DNA of 58,177 nucleotides from Bacillus sp. REN10 (GCF_016820555.1 NZ_JADHDW010000011.1:1-58177); one strand, 5' to 3'. Numbered from the stretch's first letter, positions 24,247 through 36,786 are shown. Notes: generated from the sequence alone by a model not told the origin. Program-made: numbers and translations.

Positions 24247-24525
24247 AACCAATCCCGCCTTTGTTATATAGTAATTATGTGGAGATGTACTGTTCATTTT
24301 GGATTCATTGAAATAAAGCGTACTATAATAGTAACAAACAGCTAAGTGGGAATCCATGATCGTTATATGATGAATCAATAAGTATCACCATAATGTGAGC
24401 ATGAATTAAAGGCATGCTAAGTATAACGAAATAAGTACTTTTCATTCTCCTTCATTTTCAAAATGCTTATTTTTGTGTATAATTATTATGTTAAACTTCA
24501 TTTTCAGCAAAAGGGGATAAAAAAG

Positions 24526-24699
24526 ATGAATCTCGGTTTTGGAGAAGTTGCTATTATTGTTATTGTGGCTTTATTGCTTTTTGGACCTTCAAAGCTTCCT
24601 CAGCTTGGAAAAGCGGCAGGGCAAACACTTCACGAGTTTAAGCGCGGTATGAAGGGAATTATGGAAGACGAAGACGATCAAACAAAGAAAACCAATTGA
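24526..24699 (+). CDS. tatA: Twin-arginine translocase subunit TatA
   Basis: A 57-aa TatA/E protein. The N-terminal transmembrane helix GFGEVAIIVIVALLLFGPSKLP ends in the conserved FGPSKLP hinge, followed by the amphipathic helix LGKAAGQTLHEFKRGMKGI and a charged tail. It forms the pore component for folded protein export. ATG at 24526 follows AAAAGGGGATAAAAA; a TATAAT lies at 24477-24482. No tatC is adjacent, so it is a lone tatA like B. subtilis tatAc, and must use a TatC encoded elsewhere. Confidence 0.95.
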   Translation: MNLGFGEVAIIVIVALLLFGPSKLPQLGKAAGQTLHEFKRGMKGIMEDEDDQTKKTN

Positions 24700-24710
24700 T
24701 TTTTTAATAA

Positions 24711-24743
24711 AAAAACCGGCGGGGAGAGATCGCCGGTTTTTTT
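24711..24743 (+). terminator. Terminator of tatA
   Basis: AAAACCGGCG / CGCCGGTTTT stem with a long T run. Confidence 0.9.
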
Positions 24744-24780
24744 GTGTTTGATTTTTATCTCTTATTTCAACATATGAGAA

Positions 24781-24846
24781 GAAACGCAGACATGTCGGTG
24801 GGGGATCAAGAAATCCTCACGGATGGAAGTATGAAGTATCACTTTA
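24781..24846. repeat. Dispersed repeat family A, truncated copy
   Basis: Begins GAAACGCAGACATGTCGGTG, has the GGATCAAGAAATCCTCAC segment and ends CACTTTATTTC. Compared with 54481-54594 it lacks the first hairpin. Its final bases overlap the stop codon of the photolyase gene. Confidence 0.6.
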
Positions 24847-26239
24847 TTTCTTCATACCGCTCCAATGCTCGTGCTCTGGCTGTTTGATGATCGACAATCG
24901 GGGCAGGATAATCCTTGCCAATTGTGATATGAGCGGATCTCAACACAGATTGTGGCGCTTTATGAGGCTCATGAATATACTTCGCAGGCAGCGATTGTAG
25001 TTCCGGCACCCAACGTTTAATATATTCTCCCTCTTCGTCGAATTTTTTTCCTTGGAGGACTGGATTGAAAATACGGAAATATGGAGCGGCATCCGCACCT
25101 GTACCAGCTGCCCATTGCCAGCCCATCGTATTATTGCCTAAGTCTGCATCAACCAGTGTATCGAAAAACCAATCTGCTCCTTTGCTCCAATGAATGAGTA
25201 GATGTTTCGTTAAAAAGCTAGCGACAACCATACGAATGCGGTTATGCATAAAGCCGGTTTCCCATAATTCCCTCATACCCGCATCAACAAGAGGGTAACC
25301 TGTTTGTCCTCTTTTCCATAAATGCAAGAAGGCTTCGTCGTTTTCCCAACGAAAATGCTCGAATTTGGCGTTCAAAGGATGTTGGGTAGATTCGGGGGAA
25401 TGAAACAACACATGCCATGAAAATTCCCGCCAAGCCAGCTGGCGAAGGAACGCTTCTCCATACATACCAGACTGAAGAATATAATGATAGACCATTCGAG
25501 CCGATAATAATCCTGTAGCCAAATAAGGAGAAAGAGCAGAGTGCTTAGCAGCGGATGGATAATCGCGTTTTTCTTGATAATGAATCAAGGATTGTTCAGT
25601 AAATTGCTGTAGTTTTGCTAAGGCTGCTTGTTCATTCATATCCCAATACGGCTTTAATTTTTCTGTCCACTGAATCGTTGGTAAAAGTTCTAATTCGGAA
25701 ACAGTCAAACTTTGAGTGTGCACGTTTGCTATTGCAATATGCGAGACAGATGGAAGGGGTTCAGGGATATCCTGTTTTTGTAAATTTTTATAAAAGGAAG
25801 TGAATACTTTATAAGGCGTTCCATCCATTTTTTTTGTTTTCCAAGGAGGGAGCAGTAATTGGTTTTCAAATGTTTGAACGGTTACCCCCATTTTATCTAA
25901 CTGCTTTGCTAGTTGTTGATCCTTTATGTAGACGGCCGGTTCATAGCATCGGTTCCAAAAAACAGCGCTGGATGATGTTTGCTTTAATACGTCTAAAATG
26001 ATAGTTTCTGTATTGCCTCGGCGGATGATCAGTTCTCCGCCAATTGCATGTAAATTAGCTATAAATTGTTCTAACGAGCGGTGAAGCCACCAATGTTGGG
26101 CACTGCTCTGTTGGCTTGCTATTGTGTCATCGAGCACGAATAGAGGAAGCACTTCTCCTTTTTTGGCTGCATGATACAAGGCTGGATTATCATGCAATCT
26201 TAAGTCTCGTTGTCTAAGAAGTACAATGGTTGTTGCCAC
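24839..26239 (-). CDS. phr: Deoxyribodipyrimidine photolyase
   Basis: A class I CPD photolyase, about 466 aa, that uses blue light to split pyrimidine dimers. The N-terminal Rossmann domain (VLLRQRDLRLHDNPALYHA) binds the antenna chromophore. The FAD-binding helical domain carries FLRQLAWREFSWHVLFH, GYPLVDAGMRELWETGFMHN and NNTMGWQWAAGTGADAAPYF with the conserved Trp and Asn residues for electron transfer and dimer repair. I take GTG at 26239 as start because AAAGGA is 8 bases before it; ATG at 26248 touches the same site with no spacing. The 3' end runs into a dispersed repeat. Confidence 0.94.
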   Translation of the reverse strand: MATTIVLLRQRDLRLHDNPALYHAAKKGEVLPLFVLDDTIASQQSSAQHWWLHRSLEQFIANLHAIGGELIIRRGNTETIILDVLKQTSSSAVFWNRCYEPAVYIKDQQLAKQLDKMGVTVQTFENQLLLPPWKTKKMDGTPYKVFTSFYKNLQKQDIPEPLPSVSHIAIANVHTQSLTVSELELLPTIQWTEKLKPYWDMNEQAALAKLQQFTEQSLIHYQEKRDYPSAAKHSALSPYLATGLLSARMVYHYILQSGMYGEAFLRQLAWREFSWHVLFHSPESTQHPLNAKFEHFRWENDEAFLHLWKRGQTGYPLVDAGMRELWETGFMHNRIRMVVASFLTKHLLIHWSKGADWFFDTLVDADLGNNTMGWQWAAGTGADAAPYFRIFNPVLQGKKFDEEGEYIKRWVPELQSLPAKYIHEPHKAPQSVLRSAHITIGKDYPAPIVDHQTARARALERYEEIK

Positions 26240-26398
26240 AAGGAACATCCTTTCATCGTAAAGTTATTATTACTTTAAAAAGAATGCTATACTAGTTCAA
26301 GTTTGGATATGCATTTTCATTGCAATCTTTGTGATTATCTTTACAATAATCTTATGCAAAAGAAGCATTTTATTTTCCAGGAGGAAATGAATAAGGTA

Positions 26399-28354
26399 AT
26401 GAAGAAAGTAATTAGATTTATAGGAGATAAATGGAAAAAATTTCATTTAACACAAATATCAATTTTATTAGTAGCAGTATCGGTGTTATTTTTTCTTGGG
26501 TTTGTTGTATATTTTATGAAATCAGCTGATGTGGAATCATTAAAACGCGGATTATCCCAATCCACTATTTTATATGATGTCGACGGAGATAAAGCGAGCA
26601 AGCTATCTGCGAATCGATCGGACAGCGTACCGATTAAACAAATGCCTGAACATTTGCAAGAAGCGGTTATTTCGATAGAGGATCACCGTTTCTATGAACA
26701 TAACGGCTTTGATTTAAGAGGAATGGGCCGGGCTTTCTTTAAAAATTTAGTCTCAAGCGGAACGGTCCAAGGCGGGAGCACGATTACTCAGCAATTAACG
26801 AAAAACGCCATGCTTTCACCGGAAAGAACATATAAGCGTAAAATTGAAGAGCTATTTTTAGCAATAGAAATAGAAAAAGTATATACAAAAAAAGAAATTT
26901 TAGAAATGTACTTAAATACGATCTATTTCGGCAGTGGTTCATGGGGAGTTCAAAATGCCTCTAAGAAATATTTCGGCAATGATGTAAGTGAATTAACATT
27001 AAGTGAATCGGCGATGTTAGCAGGTATTATTAAAGCTCCATCTGCATTGGATCCATACAAGAATATGGATAAAGCGATTGCCAGAAGAAATGTTGTCCTT
27101 GATCAAATGGCGAAGTACGGATTTATTACAGATGAACAAGCGCAGCAAGCGAAATATGAAGAAATTATTTTAGAAGATAAAAGCGGAGACCCGTTAAAAG
27201 GGAAGTATCCGCATTACGCCGATGCGGTGATTAACGAAGCGATTCAACGGTTCGGGCTCACTCAAGACGAACTGTTAACAAAAGGATATAAAATTTATAC
27301 AGCAATGGATCAAAACGTGCAAGCAAGTCTCGAAAAGGTATATAAACAAGATTGGATCTTTCCTGATGATGTGAGCGGCGATCCATCGCAAAGTTCGGCT
27401 GTGTTTGTTGATCCAAAAACGGGCGGTGTGACCGCAATTGTGGGCAGACGAGGAGAGCATGTGTTTCGGGGGTTTAACTACGCAACTCAAATGAAGACTT
27501 CACCGGGCTCTACAATTAAACCGCTAGCAGTGTTTACTCCAGCGATAGAACAAGGCTATGATCGATATTCGATGCTGAAAGATGAGCCGATGAAATTTGG
27601 TGATTATGAGCCTAAAAATTACGATGGAAACTACCGCGGAGAAGTACCGATGTATCGCGCGGTTGAAAAATCTTTAAATGTGCCATCTGTTTGGCTATTA
27701 GATCAAATTGGTTTATCGAAAGGTTTAAGTGCGTTAAAACGTTTTGGTATTCCTATTGAGAAAGAAGATAAAAATTTAAGTATTGCACTAGGCGGTATGA
27801 CGAAAGGGATCTCTCCATTAAATCTTGCTGAAGCTTACACGACGTTCCCGAATAATGGGGTTCGTAAGGAAACATTTTTCATCCGCAAGATTATCGGTCC
27901 AGATGGACAAGTAACACCGAAATGGGAACCAAAAGAAGTGAAAGTCACTTCTAAAGAAGTGACAGATGAAATGACGGCTATACTTTTAAATGTCGTTGAA
28001 CGCGGATCGGGTCAGAACGCAGGTGTGCCAGGTATGGATATTGGTGGTAAAACAGGCTCTACTCAAGTGCCGATTGAAGGCATTGATGGTACAAAAGATC
28101 AATGGTTTGTTGGCTATACTCCGAGTATAGTAGGAACTATTTGGGTAGGGGTAGAAACGGTTAGTAAGGAGCATTACTTGACAGCAAACAGTTCAGAAGG
28201 GGCTGCACCGCTGTTTAAAGAAATTATGAAGGAAATTTCTCCGTATATTGAACAATCTTCTTTTGATATTCAAGAGATCGAAGAAATGCCAAAGAAAGAA
28301 AAGAAGAAAAACTTAATAGATCAACTGATTGAAAAGTGGAATGAACTGTTTTAA
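26399..28354 (+). CDS. Class A penicillin-binding protein (transglycosylase/transpeptidase)
   Basis: A bifunctional peptidoglycan synthase of about 651 aa. One N-terminal membrane anchor (about residues 17-37) is followed by the GT51 transglycosylase domain with EDHRFYEHNGFDLRGMGRA (catalytic Glu) and GGSTITQQLTKN, then the penicillin-binding domain with SPGSTIKP (SxxK serine), KSLN (SxN) and GGKTGST (KTG). It resembles B. subtilis PbpF and PbpG in size and sequence but I cannot choose between them. The start is uncertain: AGGAGG lies 2 bases before ATG 26387 and 14 bases before ATG 26399. A terminator follows immediately. Confidence 0.93.
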   Translation: MKKVIRFIGDKWKKFHLTQISILLVAVSVLFFLGFVVYFMKSADVESLKRGLSQSTILYDVDGDKASKLSANRSDSVPIKQMPEHLQEAVISIEDHRFYEHNGFDLRGMGRAFFKNLVSSGTVQGGSTITQQLTKNAMLSPERTYKRKIEELFLAIEIEKVYTKKEILEMYLNTIYFGSGSWGVQNASKKYFGNDVSELTLSESAMLAGIIKAPSALDPYKNMDKAIARRNVVLDQMAKYGFITDEQAQQAKYEEIILEDKSGDPLKGKYPHYADAVINEAIQRFGLTQDELLTKGYKIYTAMDQNVQASLEKVYKQDWIFPDDVSGDPSQSSAVFVDPKTGGVTAIVGRRGEHVFRGFNYATQMKTSPGSTIKPLAVFTPAIEQGYDRYSMLKDEPMKFGDYEPKNYDGNYRGEVPMYRAVEKSLNVPSVWLLDQIGLSKGLSALKRFGIPIEKEDKNLSIALGGMTKGISPLNLAEAYTTFPNNGVRKETFFIRKIIGPDGQVTPKWEPKEVKVTSKEVTDEMTAILLNVVERGSGQNAGVPGMDIGGKTGSTQVPIEGIDGTKDQWFVGYTPSIVGTIWVGVETVSKEHYLTANSSEGAAPLFKEIMKEISPYIEQSSFDIQEIEEMPKKEKKKNLIDQLIEKWNELF

Positions 28355-28380
28355 AGCGCCAAATGAATGGCGCTTTTTTC
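28353..28380 (+). terminator. Terminator of the penicillin-binding protein gene
   Basis: AAAGCGCC / GGCGCTTT stem followed by six Ts. Confidence 0.85.
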
Positions 28381-28590
28381 TATCAAATAATAGGTTACAA
28401 ACAATGATGTGGATTTCAATCATTTTTCATTTGTCTGCAATGAATCCAAACCCCGCTTTCACATCACTGTAAAAAAAATTTCATTTTTAGAAAAAAGCAT
28501 AAAGCTTATGCCCTCAATCTTGTAAGCGATTCCATTTTTTATGAATAATCCTCCAATAGTTAAAATAGTCGAAAAATTTAATAAAAGGTG

Positions 28591-28700
28591 TTGACCAATA
28601 GGGAAAAGCAAGATATGATTGACCTCAACATAAACTTAATTTTCAGATTAGCTAGATAAATTGTTTTACTCGAAATAAACAAGCTAATTTTCAATTTGTT
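28591..28700 (+). promoter_or_regulatory. ilv-leu promoter with CodY-like boxes
   Basis: TTGACC (28591), 17-base spacer, TATGAT (28614-28619). Downstream are AATTTTCAGATTAGC (28638-28652) and AATTTTCAATTTGTT (28686-28700), each matching the first half of the CodY consensus AATTTTCWGAAAATT and 3-5 bases off over its whole length. CodY represses ilv-leu in relatives, so the sites are plausible. The remaining 28381-28590 is AT-rich with no gene seen. Confidence 0.55.
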
Positions 28701-28741
28701 TGTAATGTACATGCAGCTTTATGACATCTGGAGGAGATACC

Positions 28742-30406
28742 ATGCGCAGTGACATGATAAAGAAAGGAATTGATCGAGCACCGCACCGCAGCTTGCTTTA
28801 TGCAGCGGGGGTTAAGACAGAGGACTTACACAAACCATTTATTGGCGTATGTAACTCGTACATTGATATTATTCCTGGACACGTTCACTTAAACAAATTT
28901 GCTGAAGTAGTGAAAGAAGCCATTCGTGAAGCAGGAGGTGTACCTTTTGAATTCAATACCATCGGAGTAGATGATGGTATTGCTATGGGGCACATTGGTA
29001 TGAGATATTCGCTTCCGAGCAGGGAGTTGATTGCTGATGCAGCCGAAACGGTCATCAATGCTCACTGGTTTGATGGAGTATTTTATATTCCAAACTGCGA
29101 TAAGATTACGCCGGGCATGCTAATGTCTGCTGTCAGAACGAATGTCCCTTCCGTTTTCGTTTCAGGCGGACCGATGGAAGGCGGAAAAACGAAAGCTGGA
29201 AAGCCGCTCTCGCTCGTTTCTGTTTTTGAAGGAGTAGGTGCCCATTTATCTGGCAAGATGTCAGCAGAAGAGTTGTTAGAAATTGAGTCTAGTGCTTGTC
29301 CAACATGCGGCTCTTGTTCAGGGATGTTTACAGCCAACTCGATGAATTCCTTAATGGAAATACTCGGTGTCACACCGCCGGGAAATGCAACCATCGTGGC
29401 AACATCCAATGAACGGCATAACTTAATTAAACAAGCAGTCAACCATCTCATGGATATGATCAAAAACGATGTGAAACCAAGAGATATTGTTACGAAAGAG
29501 GCGATTGACGATGCATTCGCTCTTGATATGGCAATGGGAGGATCAACAAATACGGTTCTTCATACATTAGCTATAGCGAACGAAGCGGAAATTGAATACG
29601 ACCTCAATCGAATTAATGAAATTGCTAAAAGAGTTCCGTATTTATCAAAAATAAGCCCAGCATCCGACTATACGATGCAGGATGTTCATGAGGCTGGCGG
29701 AATTAGTGCAATTATAAATGAATTATGCAAGATTGGTGCATTAAATAAGGATCGCATCACCATCACAGGAAAATCAGTATACGAAAATGTAAAAGACGCT
29801 GAGATTAAAAATGATAAGGTCATTCGCCGAAGCGAAAATCCTTATAGCCCTGTGGGTGGACTGTCCATCCTATACGGAAATTTGGCTCCAGACGGTGGAG
29901 TGATTAAAGTAGGAGCAGTTGATCCTTCCATTAAAACCTTCGTGGGTGAAGCAATTGTATTTGAATCACAAGACGAAGCGCTAGAAGGAATCAATAACGG
30001 TACCGTGACAGAAGGTCATGTAGTTGTGATTCGATATGAAGGCCCTAAAGGCGGTCCAGGGATGCCGGAAATGCTCGCTCCAACGGCTGCTATTGCTGGT
30101 CGTGGATTAGAGAAGAAAGTCGCTTTAATGACAGATGGAAGATTTTCAGGGGCATCAAGAGGAATTTCCATCGGTCACGTCTCTCCTGAGGCAGCTGAAG
30201 GAGGACCAATTGCTTTTATTGAAAATGGTGATCAAATCATTATCGACCTTCCGAATCGAACATTAAACGTGGTCATTACCGAAGAAGAATTGGCTGAAAG
30301 AAAGAAAAATTTCGTACAGCCGGAGCCAAAAATTAAAAAAGGCTATTTAGCTAGATACTCTAAATTAGTAACTTCCGCTAGTACAGGCGGAATTATGAAA
30401 ATATAA
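28742..30406 (+). CDS. ilvD: Dihydroxyacid dehydratase IlvD
   Basis: A 554-aa iron-sulfur dehydratase making 2-oxoisovalerate and 2-oxo-3-methylvalerate, the fourth common step of valine/isoleucine synthesis. Cluster and Mg ligands are in [27 protein letters not shown] and [17 protein letters not shown]; the C-terminal swivel domain shows [17 protein letters not shown] and [16 protein letters not shown]. The ATG at 28742 follows CTGGAGGAGATACC; an upstream in-frame ATG at 28721 precedes the ribosome binding site. It is first in the ilv-leu operon and the only gene upstream of the T-box. Confidence 0.97.
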   Translation: MRSDMIKKGIDRAPHRSLLYAAGVKTEDLHKPFIGVCNSYIDIIPGHVHLNKFAEVVKEAIREAGGVPFEFNTIGVDDGIAMGHIGMRYSLPSRELIADAAETVINAHWFDGVFYIPNCDKITPGMLMSAVRTNVPSVFVSGGPMEGGKTKAGKPLSLVSVFEGVGAHLSGKMSAEELLEIESSACPTCGSCSGMFTANSMNSLMEILGVTPPGNATIVATSNERHNLIKQAVNHLMDMIKNDVKPRDIVTKEAIDDAFALDMAMGGSTNTVLHTLAIANEAEIEYDLNRINEIAKRVPYLSKISPASDYTMQDVHEAGGISAIINELCKIGALNKDRITITGKSVYENVKDAEIKNDKVIRRSENPYSPVGGLSILYGNLAPDGGVIKVGAVDPSIKTFVGEAIVFESQDEALEGINNGTVTEGHVVVIRYEGPKGGPGMPEMLAPTAAIAGRGLEKKVALMTDGRFSGASRGISIGHVSPEAAEGGPIAFIENGDQIIIDLPNRTLNVVITEEELAERKKNFVQPEPKIKKGYLARYSKLVTSASTGGIMKI

Positions 30407-30417
30407 TAGTGTAAAAT

Positions 30418-30710
30418 GTTGACGAGGAAAAAGTTGTTAGAATCCGTATTTCACAGAGAGCCGGTTAGAGCTGAGACCCGGTAATGCCTCTTACAACGAC
30501 ATCCCCTCTGAGTGCTGATCTGAACGTTCGCTAGTAGGATTGGTCGAGTAGTTACTACTCGTTATCAAAAAGGACAATAAATGATTGTCCATGAGGTGGT
30601 ATTTGAAAAAATATCATAAACCAGGGTGGTACCGTGGAAAGATAAGCTCTTTTCACCCCTGCGCTTATAGGATTAGTAGGCGTGAGGGTGAAGGGGCTTT
30701 TCTTTTTGTT
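30418..30710 (+). promoter_or_regulatory. T-box leader, probably isoleucine-specific
   Basis: All T-box parts are present: stem I with AGAGAGCCGG...CTGAGACCCGG distal loop, the T-box AGGGTGGTACCGTGG (30623-30637) and a terminator (30644-30709). The upper specifier helix pairs GTTGT-AGA (5' side) with TCT-ACAAC; the base helix pairs GAGG with CCTC. The loop between them on the 3' side reads GACATCC, placing ATC (Ile) as specifier at 30501-30503. A CTC (Leu) triplet falls in the base helix instead. It controls ilvB through leuD from inside the operon. Confidence 0.9.
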
Positions 30711-30776
30711 TTCATTTAAATAAACCCAGTCACTCTTACAAATTAAGGAGAAAACAACAATTTGGAGGGGAAATAA

Positions 30777-32492
30777 ATGAGCCCAAAAGTAAAGACGGAG
30801 ACCAAACCGTTGAATCAAACGATGAGTGGAGCAGAGCTTTTCATTGAAACATTGAAGCAGGAAGGGGTAGAAGTCGTATTTGGTTATCCAGGAGGAGCAG
30901 TCCTTCCTCTCTATGATGCTTTATACAGAAATCCAATTCGTCATATTTTAGCTAGACATGAACAGGCTGCTATCCATGCTGCGGAAGGATATGCAAGAGT
31001 CTCAGGAAAACCTGGAGTTGTTATTGCTACATCTGGTCCTGGGGCAACGAATCTTGTGACAGGAATTACCGATGCATTAATGGATTCTTTACCGCTAGTG
31101 ATTTTCACTGGGCAAGTAGCCACTACCGTGATTGGATCCGATGCTTTCCAAGAAGCTGATGTTATTGGAATTACGATGCCGATCACAAAACATAACTACC
31201 AAGTAAGGGATTTAAAAGAACTGCCAAGAATTATTCGGGAAGCTTTTCATATTGCTACTACAGGACGGCCTGGACCGGTACTAATTGATATCCCTAAGGA
31301 TATTGCTACAACTATTACAAACCCTGAGTTTGTCACAGAGGTAAATCTGCCGGGCTATCAGCCAAATCTCATTCCGAATGTGCTACAAGTGAAAAAATTA
31401 GCGGATGCTCTAGCAGAGTCGAAAAAACCTGTTATCCTAGCTGGGGCTGGTGTTTTACATGGCGGTGCAACAGAAGAGCTATTAACATTCGCTGAGGAAA
31501 TGAACATTCCTGTAGTCAACACATTGTTAGGGTTAGGTTCCTTCCCATCTGATCATCGATTGTTTTTAGGAATGGGGGGCATGCATGGAACATACACAGC
31601 CAACATGGCAATGTATGAAAGCGACTTGTTAATTAACATCGGTGCCAGATTTGATGATCGCTTAACAGGAAATTTACAGCACTTTGCCAAGTATGCAACG
31701 GTAGCTCATATCGATATCGACCCTGCAGAAATCGGTAAAAATGTGGAGACACAAATTCCGATTGTTGCTGATACGAAAGAAGCATTGAAAAAATTGCTTT
31801 CACTAGAGTTAACTGCTCCTAATGCAAAAGAGTGGCTTAGCAAGTTAGAAGAGAATAAACGGGAATATCCGTTATGGAATTCGGATAATGAAGAAGGCAT
31901 TTCTCCTCAGCGTTTAACAGAAATGATCCATAAAATCACAAATGGGGATGCCATTGTCACAACGGATGTAGGGCAGCATCAAATGTGGACAGCGCAGTAT
32001 TATGGTTTCAATAAACCGAACCGCTGGATTACATCAGGTGGATTAGGAACAATGGGCTTCGGCTTCCCAGCTGCCATTGGCGCTCAAATTGCTCATCCAG
32101 ACGATACGGTGGTAGCTGTTGCTGGAGATGCTGGCTTCCAAATGACATTGCAGGAACTAGCGCTCGTTGCTGAATTAAACTTACCTGTGAAAATTATGAT
32201 TTTTAACAATCAAGCATTAGGAATGGTAAGACAATGGCAAGAAACATTTTACGAGGAAAGATACTCTCAATCCCTTCTTCCTTGTCAGCCTGATTTTGTT
32301 AAGTTAGCAGAGTCTTACGGCATTCGAGGATACTCTGTTTCAACGGAAGCAGAAGCAGAAAAAGTTTTACAAGAAACATTAAATGACCGTCAAGCGGTAC
32401 TTATCGATTTTCGCATTAAGTCGAAAGAAAAAGTATATCCAATGATTGCACCTGGAAAAGGACTTCATGAAATGATTGGGGTGAGACCATGA
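30777..32492 (+). CDS. ilvB: Acetolactate synthase large subunit IlvB
   Basis: The catalytic subunit (571 aa) of biosynthetic acetohydroxyacid synthase, using TPP, Mg and FAD to condense pyruvate with pyruvate or 2-oxobutyrate. The TPP-activating Glu62 is in [15 protein letters not shown], the FAD-binding region is in the middle domain, and the TPP/Mg motif is [14 protein letters not shown]...NN. Start ATG 30777 follows TTGGAGGGGAAATA. The stop overlaps the start of ilvH (ATGA), implying coupled translation of the two subunits. Distinct from the TPP enzyme at 7516-9195. Confidence 0.97.
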   Translation: MSPKVKTETKPLNQTMSGAELFIETLKQEGVEVVFGYPGGAVLPLYDALYRNPIRHILARHEQAAIHAAEGYARVSGKPGVVIATSGPGATNLVTGITDALMDSLPLVIFTGQVATTVIGSDAFQEADVIGITMPITKHNYQVRDLKELPRIIREAFHIATTGRPGPVLIDIPKDIATTITNPEFVTEVNLPGYQPNLIPNVLQVKKLADALAESKKPVILAGAGVLHGGATEELLTFAEEMNIPVVNTLLGLGSFPSDHRLFLGMGGMHGTYTANMAMYESDLLINIGARFDDRLTGNLQHFAKYATVAHIDIDPAEIGKNVETQIPIVADTKEALKKLLSLELTAPNAKEWLSKLEENKREYPLWNSDNEEGISPQRLTEMIHKITNGDAIVTTDVGQHQMWTAQYYGFNKPNRWITSGGLGTMGFGFPAAIGAQIAHPDDTVVAVAGDAGFQMTLQELALVAELNLPVKIMIFNNQALGMVRQWQETFYEERYSQSLLPCQPDFVKLAESYGIRGYSVSTEAEAEKVLQETLNDRQAVLIDFRIKSKEKVYPMIAPGKGLHEMIGVRP

Positions 32493-33010
32493 AACGCATC
32501 GTAACTGTTACCGTTCTGAATCAAAGCGGTGTTTTGAACAGGATTACTGGCTTATTTACAAAAAGGCAATTCAACATTGAAAGTATTACTGTAGGCCCAA
32601 CAGAAACAGATGGGATCTCCAAGATGACGGTCATCGTTCATGTAGAAGATCAACGTACTATTGAACAAGTGCTAAAGCAGTTAAATAAGCAAATTGATGT
32701 ATTAAAGGTTACTGACATTACAGATTTAGCGATTGTATCCCGTGAGCTTGCTCTTATTAAGGTAATGACAACTCCGCAAACTCGCGCTGAAATTAACGTC
32801 ATTATCGAGCCTTTCCGGGCGACAATTATTGATGTCGCCAGGGACAGTGTCACGATTCAAGTAGTAGGGAATTTTGAAAAAATTGAATCGATGATTGAGC
32901 TGCTTCGTCCATATGGCATTAAAGATCTGTCACGAACGGGGCAAACAGCACTCACACGTGGTTCACAAAAGCAAGTCAATGAAATGAAGCAGTACTCTAT
33001 TTTAAAATAA
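32489..33010 (+). CDS. ilvH: Acetolactate synthase small (regulatory) subunit
   Basis: A 173-aa regulatory subunit (IlvH/IlvN). The N-terminal ACT domain [20 protein letters not shown] gives valine feedback sensitivity and activates IlvB; a C-terminal ALS_ss_C domain follows from about residue 85 ([19 protein letters not shown]). It starts inside the ilvB stop codon (4-base overlap) and is co-translated with it. Length is typical. Confidence 0.96.
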   Translation: MKRIVTVTVLNQSGVLNRITGLFTKRQFNIESITVGPTETDGISKMTVIVHVEDQRTIEQVLKQLNKQIDVLKVTDITDLAIVSRELALIKVMTTPQTRAEINVIIEPFRATIIDVARDSVTIQVVGNFEKIESMIELLRPYGIKDLSRTGQTALTRGSQKQVNEMKQYSILK

Positions 33011-33037
33011 ATTAACTAAATTTTCGGAGGATGATGA

Positions 33038-35600
<2,563 letters not shown>

Positions 35601-35618
35601 TGTAACGGAGGGGTTAAC

Positions 35619-36728
35619 GTGAAAAAGAAAATTGCAGTATTACCGGGAGATGGAGTTGGCCGAGAGATTGTGAAAGGAGCCACTTCCGTTTTAGCAGCGA
35701 TCGGACAACGCTTTGGTCATGAATTCGAGATTGAGTATGGTGAAATTGGAGGAGCCGCTATTGACTCTTCTAATACACCTCTTCCAACAGAAACGCTGGA
35801 GCTTTGTAAAAGAAGTGACGCTGTGTTGCTGGGAGCAGTAGGCGGACCGAAATGGGACCACTTGCCATCTCATATCCGTCCGGAGCGAGGGCTACTAGCT
35901 ATTCGTAAAGAACTTGGCCTTTTCGCTAATTTACGTCCAGTCATTGCTTTTCAAACTTTGCTGCAATCTTCTCCGCTTAAGCCTGAAATTGCAGAAGATG
36001 TGAATCTAATGATTGTGCGAGAGCTAACAGGTGGCTTATATTTCGGAAAGCCGAGTGAACGTAGGGGAGAACAGCAAGATGTGGTTGTTGATACTCTTCA
36101 ATATACAAGAAAAGAAATTGAACGAATTGTGGATAAGGCGTTTGAATTAGCTGTTGTGCGTCAAAAGAAACTGACATCTGTGGATAAAGCGAATGTATTA
36201 GAATCAAGCCGAATGTGGCGTGAAATTGTGAATGAGAAGGCAAAATTATATCCGCAAGTTGACGTGGAGCATATGTATGTCGATGCGGCGGCGATGAAGC
36301 TTGTGAGCCATCCGAAAGATTTTGATGTTGTTGTGACTGAAAACTTATTTGGAGATATTTTGAGTGATGAAGCATCGATGATCACTGGTTCACTAGGCAT
36401 GCTTCCATCCGCTAGCTTACGTGCAGACGGCTTCGGCTTGTATGAGCCTGTGCATGGGTCGGCACCTGATATTGCGGGACAAAACAAAGCAAACCCAATG
36501 GCGATGATTTTATCAGCGGCATTGATGTTGAAATATTCGTTTAACCTTCGTGAAGAGGCAGAATCCATTGAACAAGCGGTACAAGAAGTATTAAATGCCG
36601 GTTATCGTACGAGCGATTTGCAGATGGAGGGCGGAACGGTTGTTGGCACTGATCAAATGATTGAATTAATTGTTCAAAGAGTAGAAGAAGGGTCCGCTAT
36701 TTCTTCGATTATGGGTGCTTATATGTAA
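35619..36728 (+). CDS. leuB: 3-isopropylmalate dehydrogenase LeuB
   Basis: A 369-aa NAD-dependent decarboxylating dehydrogenase of leucine synthesis. The N terminus IAVLPGDGVGREIVKGA, the substrate loop ERGLLAIRKELGLFANLRP and the Mg-binding VTENLFGDILSDEASMI are all present, as is the C-terminal NAD motif HGSAPDIAGQNKANPMA. Start at 35619 is GTG after CGGAGGGGTTAAC. A terminator-like hairpin separates it from leuC. Confidence 0.97.
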   Translation: MKKKIAVLPGDGVGREIVKGATSVLAAIGQRFGHEFEIEYGEIGGAAIDSSNTPLPTETLELCKRSDAVLLGAVGGPKWDHLPSHIRPERGLLAIRKELGLFANLRPVIAFQTLLQSSPLKPEIAEDVNLMIVRELTGGLYFGKPSERRGEQQDVVVDTLQYTRKEIERIVDKAFELAVVRQKKLTSVDKANVLESSRMWREIVNEKAKLYPQVDVEHMYVDAAAMKLVSHPKDFDVVVTENLFGDILSDEASMITGSLGMLPSASLRADGFGLYEPVHGSAPDIAGQNKANPMAMILSAALMLKYSFNLREEAESIEQAVQEVLNAGYRTSDLQMEGGTVVGTDQMIELIVQRVEEGSAISSIMGAYM

Positions 36729-36743
36729 TAAAGAAACATAGGT

Positions 36744-36786
36744 GGATTCCTCGCTTCCTTGAAGGAAGCAGGAATCCCTCTTTTTT
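36744..36786 (+). terminator. Terminator-like hairpin between leuB and leuC
   Basis: GGATTCC-GCTTCC / GGAAGC-GGAATCC, a 14-bp GC-rich stem interrupted once, followed by CTC and six Ts. It has full intrinsic terminator form yet lies inside a biosynthetic operon, so partial read-through or mRNA 3'-end stabilisation is likely. No promoter is evident between it and leuC. Confidence 0.75.

Noticed and set aside
30501-30510. Leucine (CTC) as the T-box specifier
   Set aside because: CTC is needed for the base helix with GAGG in the fold I derived; AUC lies at the specifier position. Not fully excluded without a covariance model.
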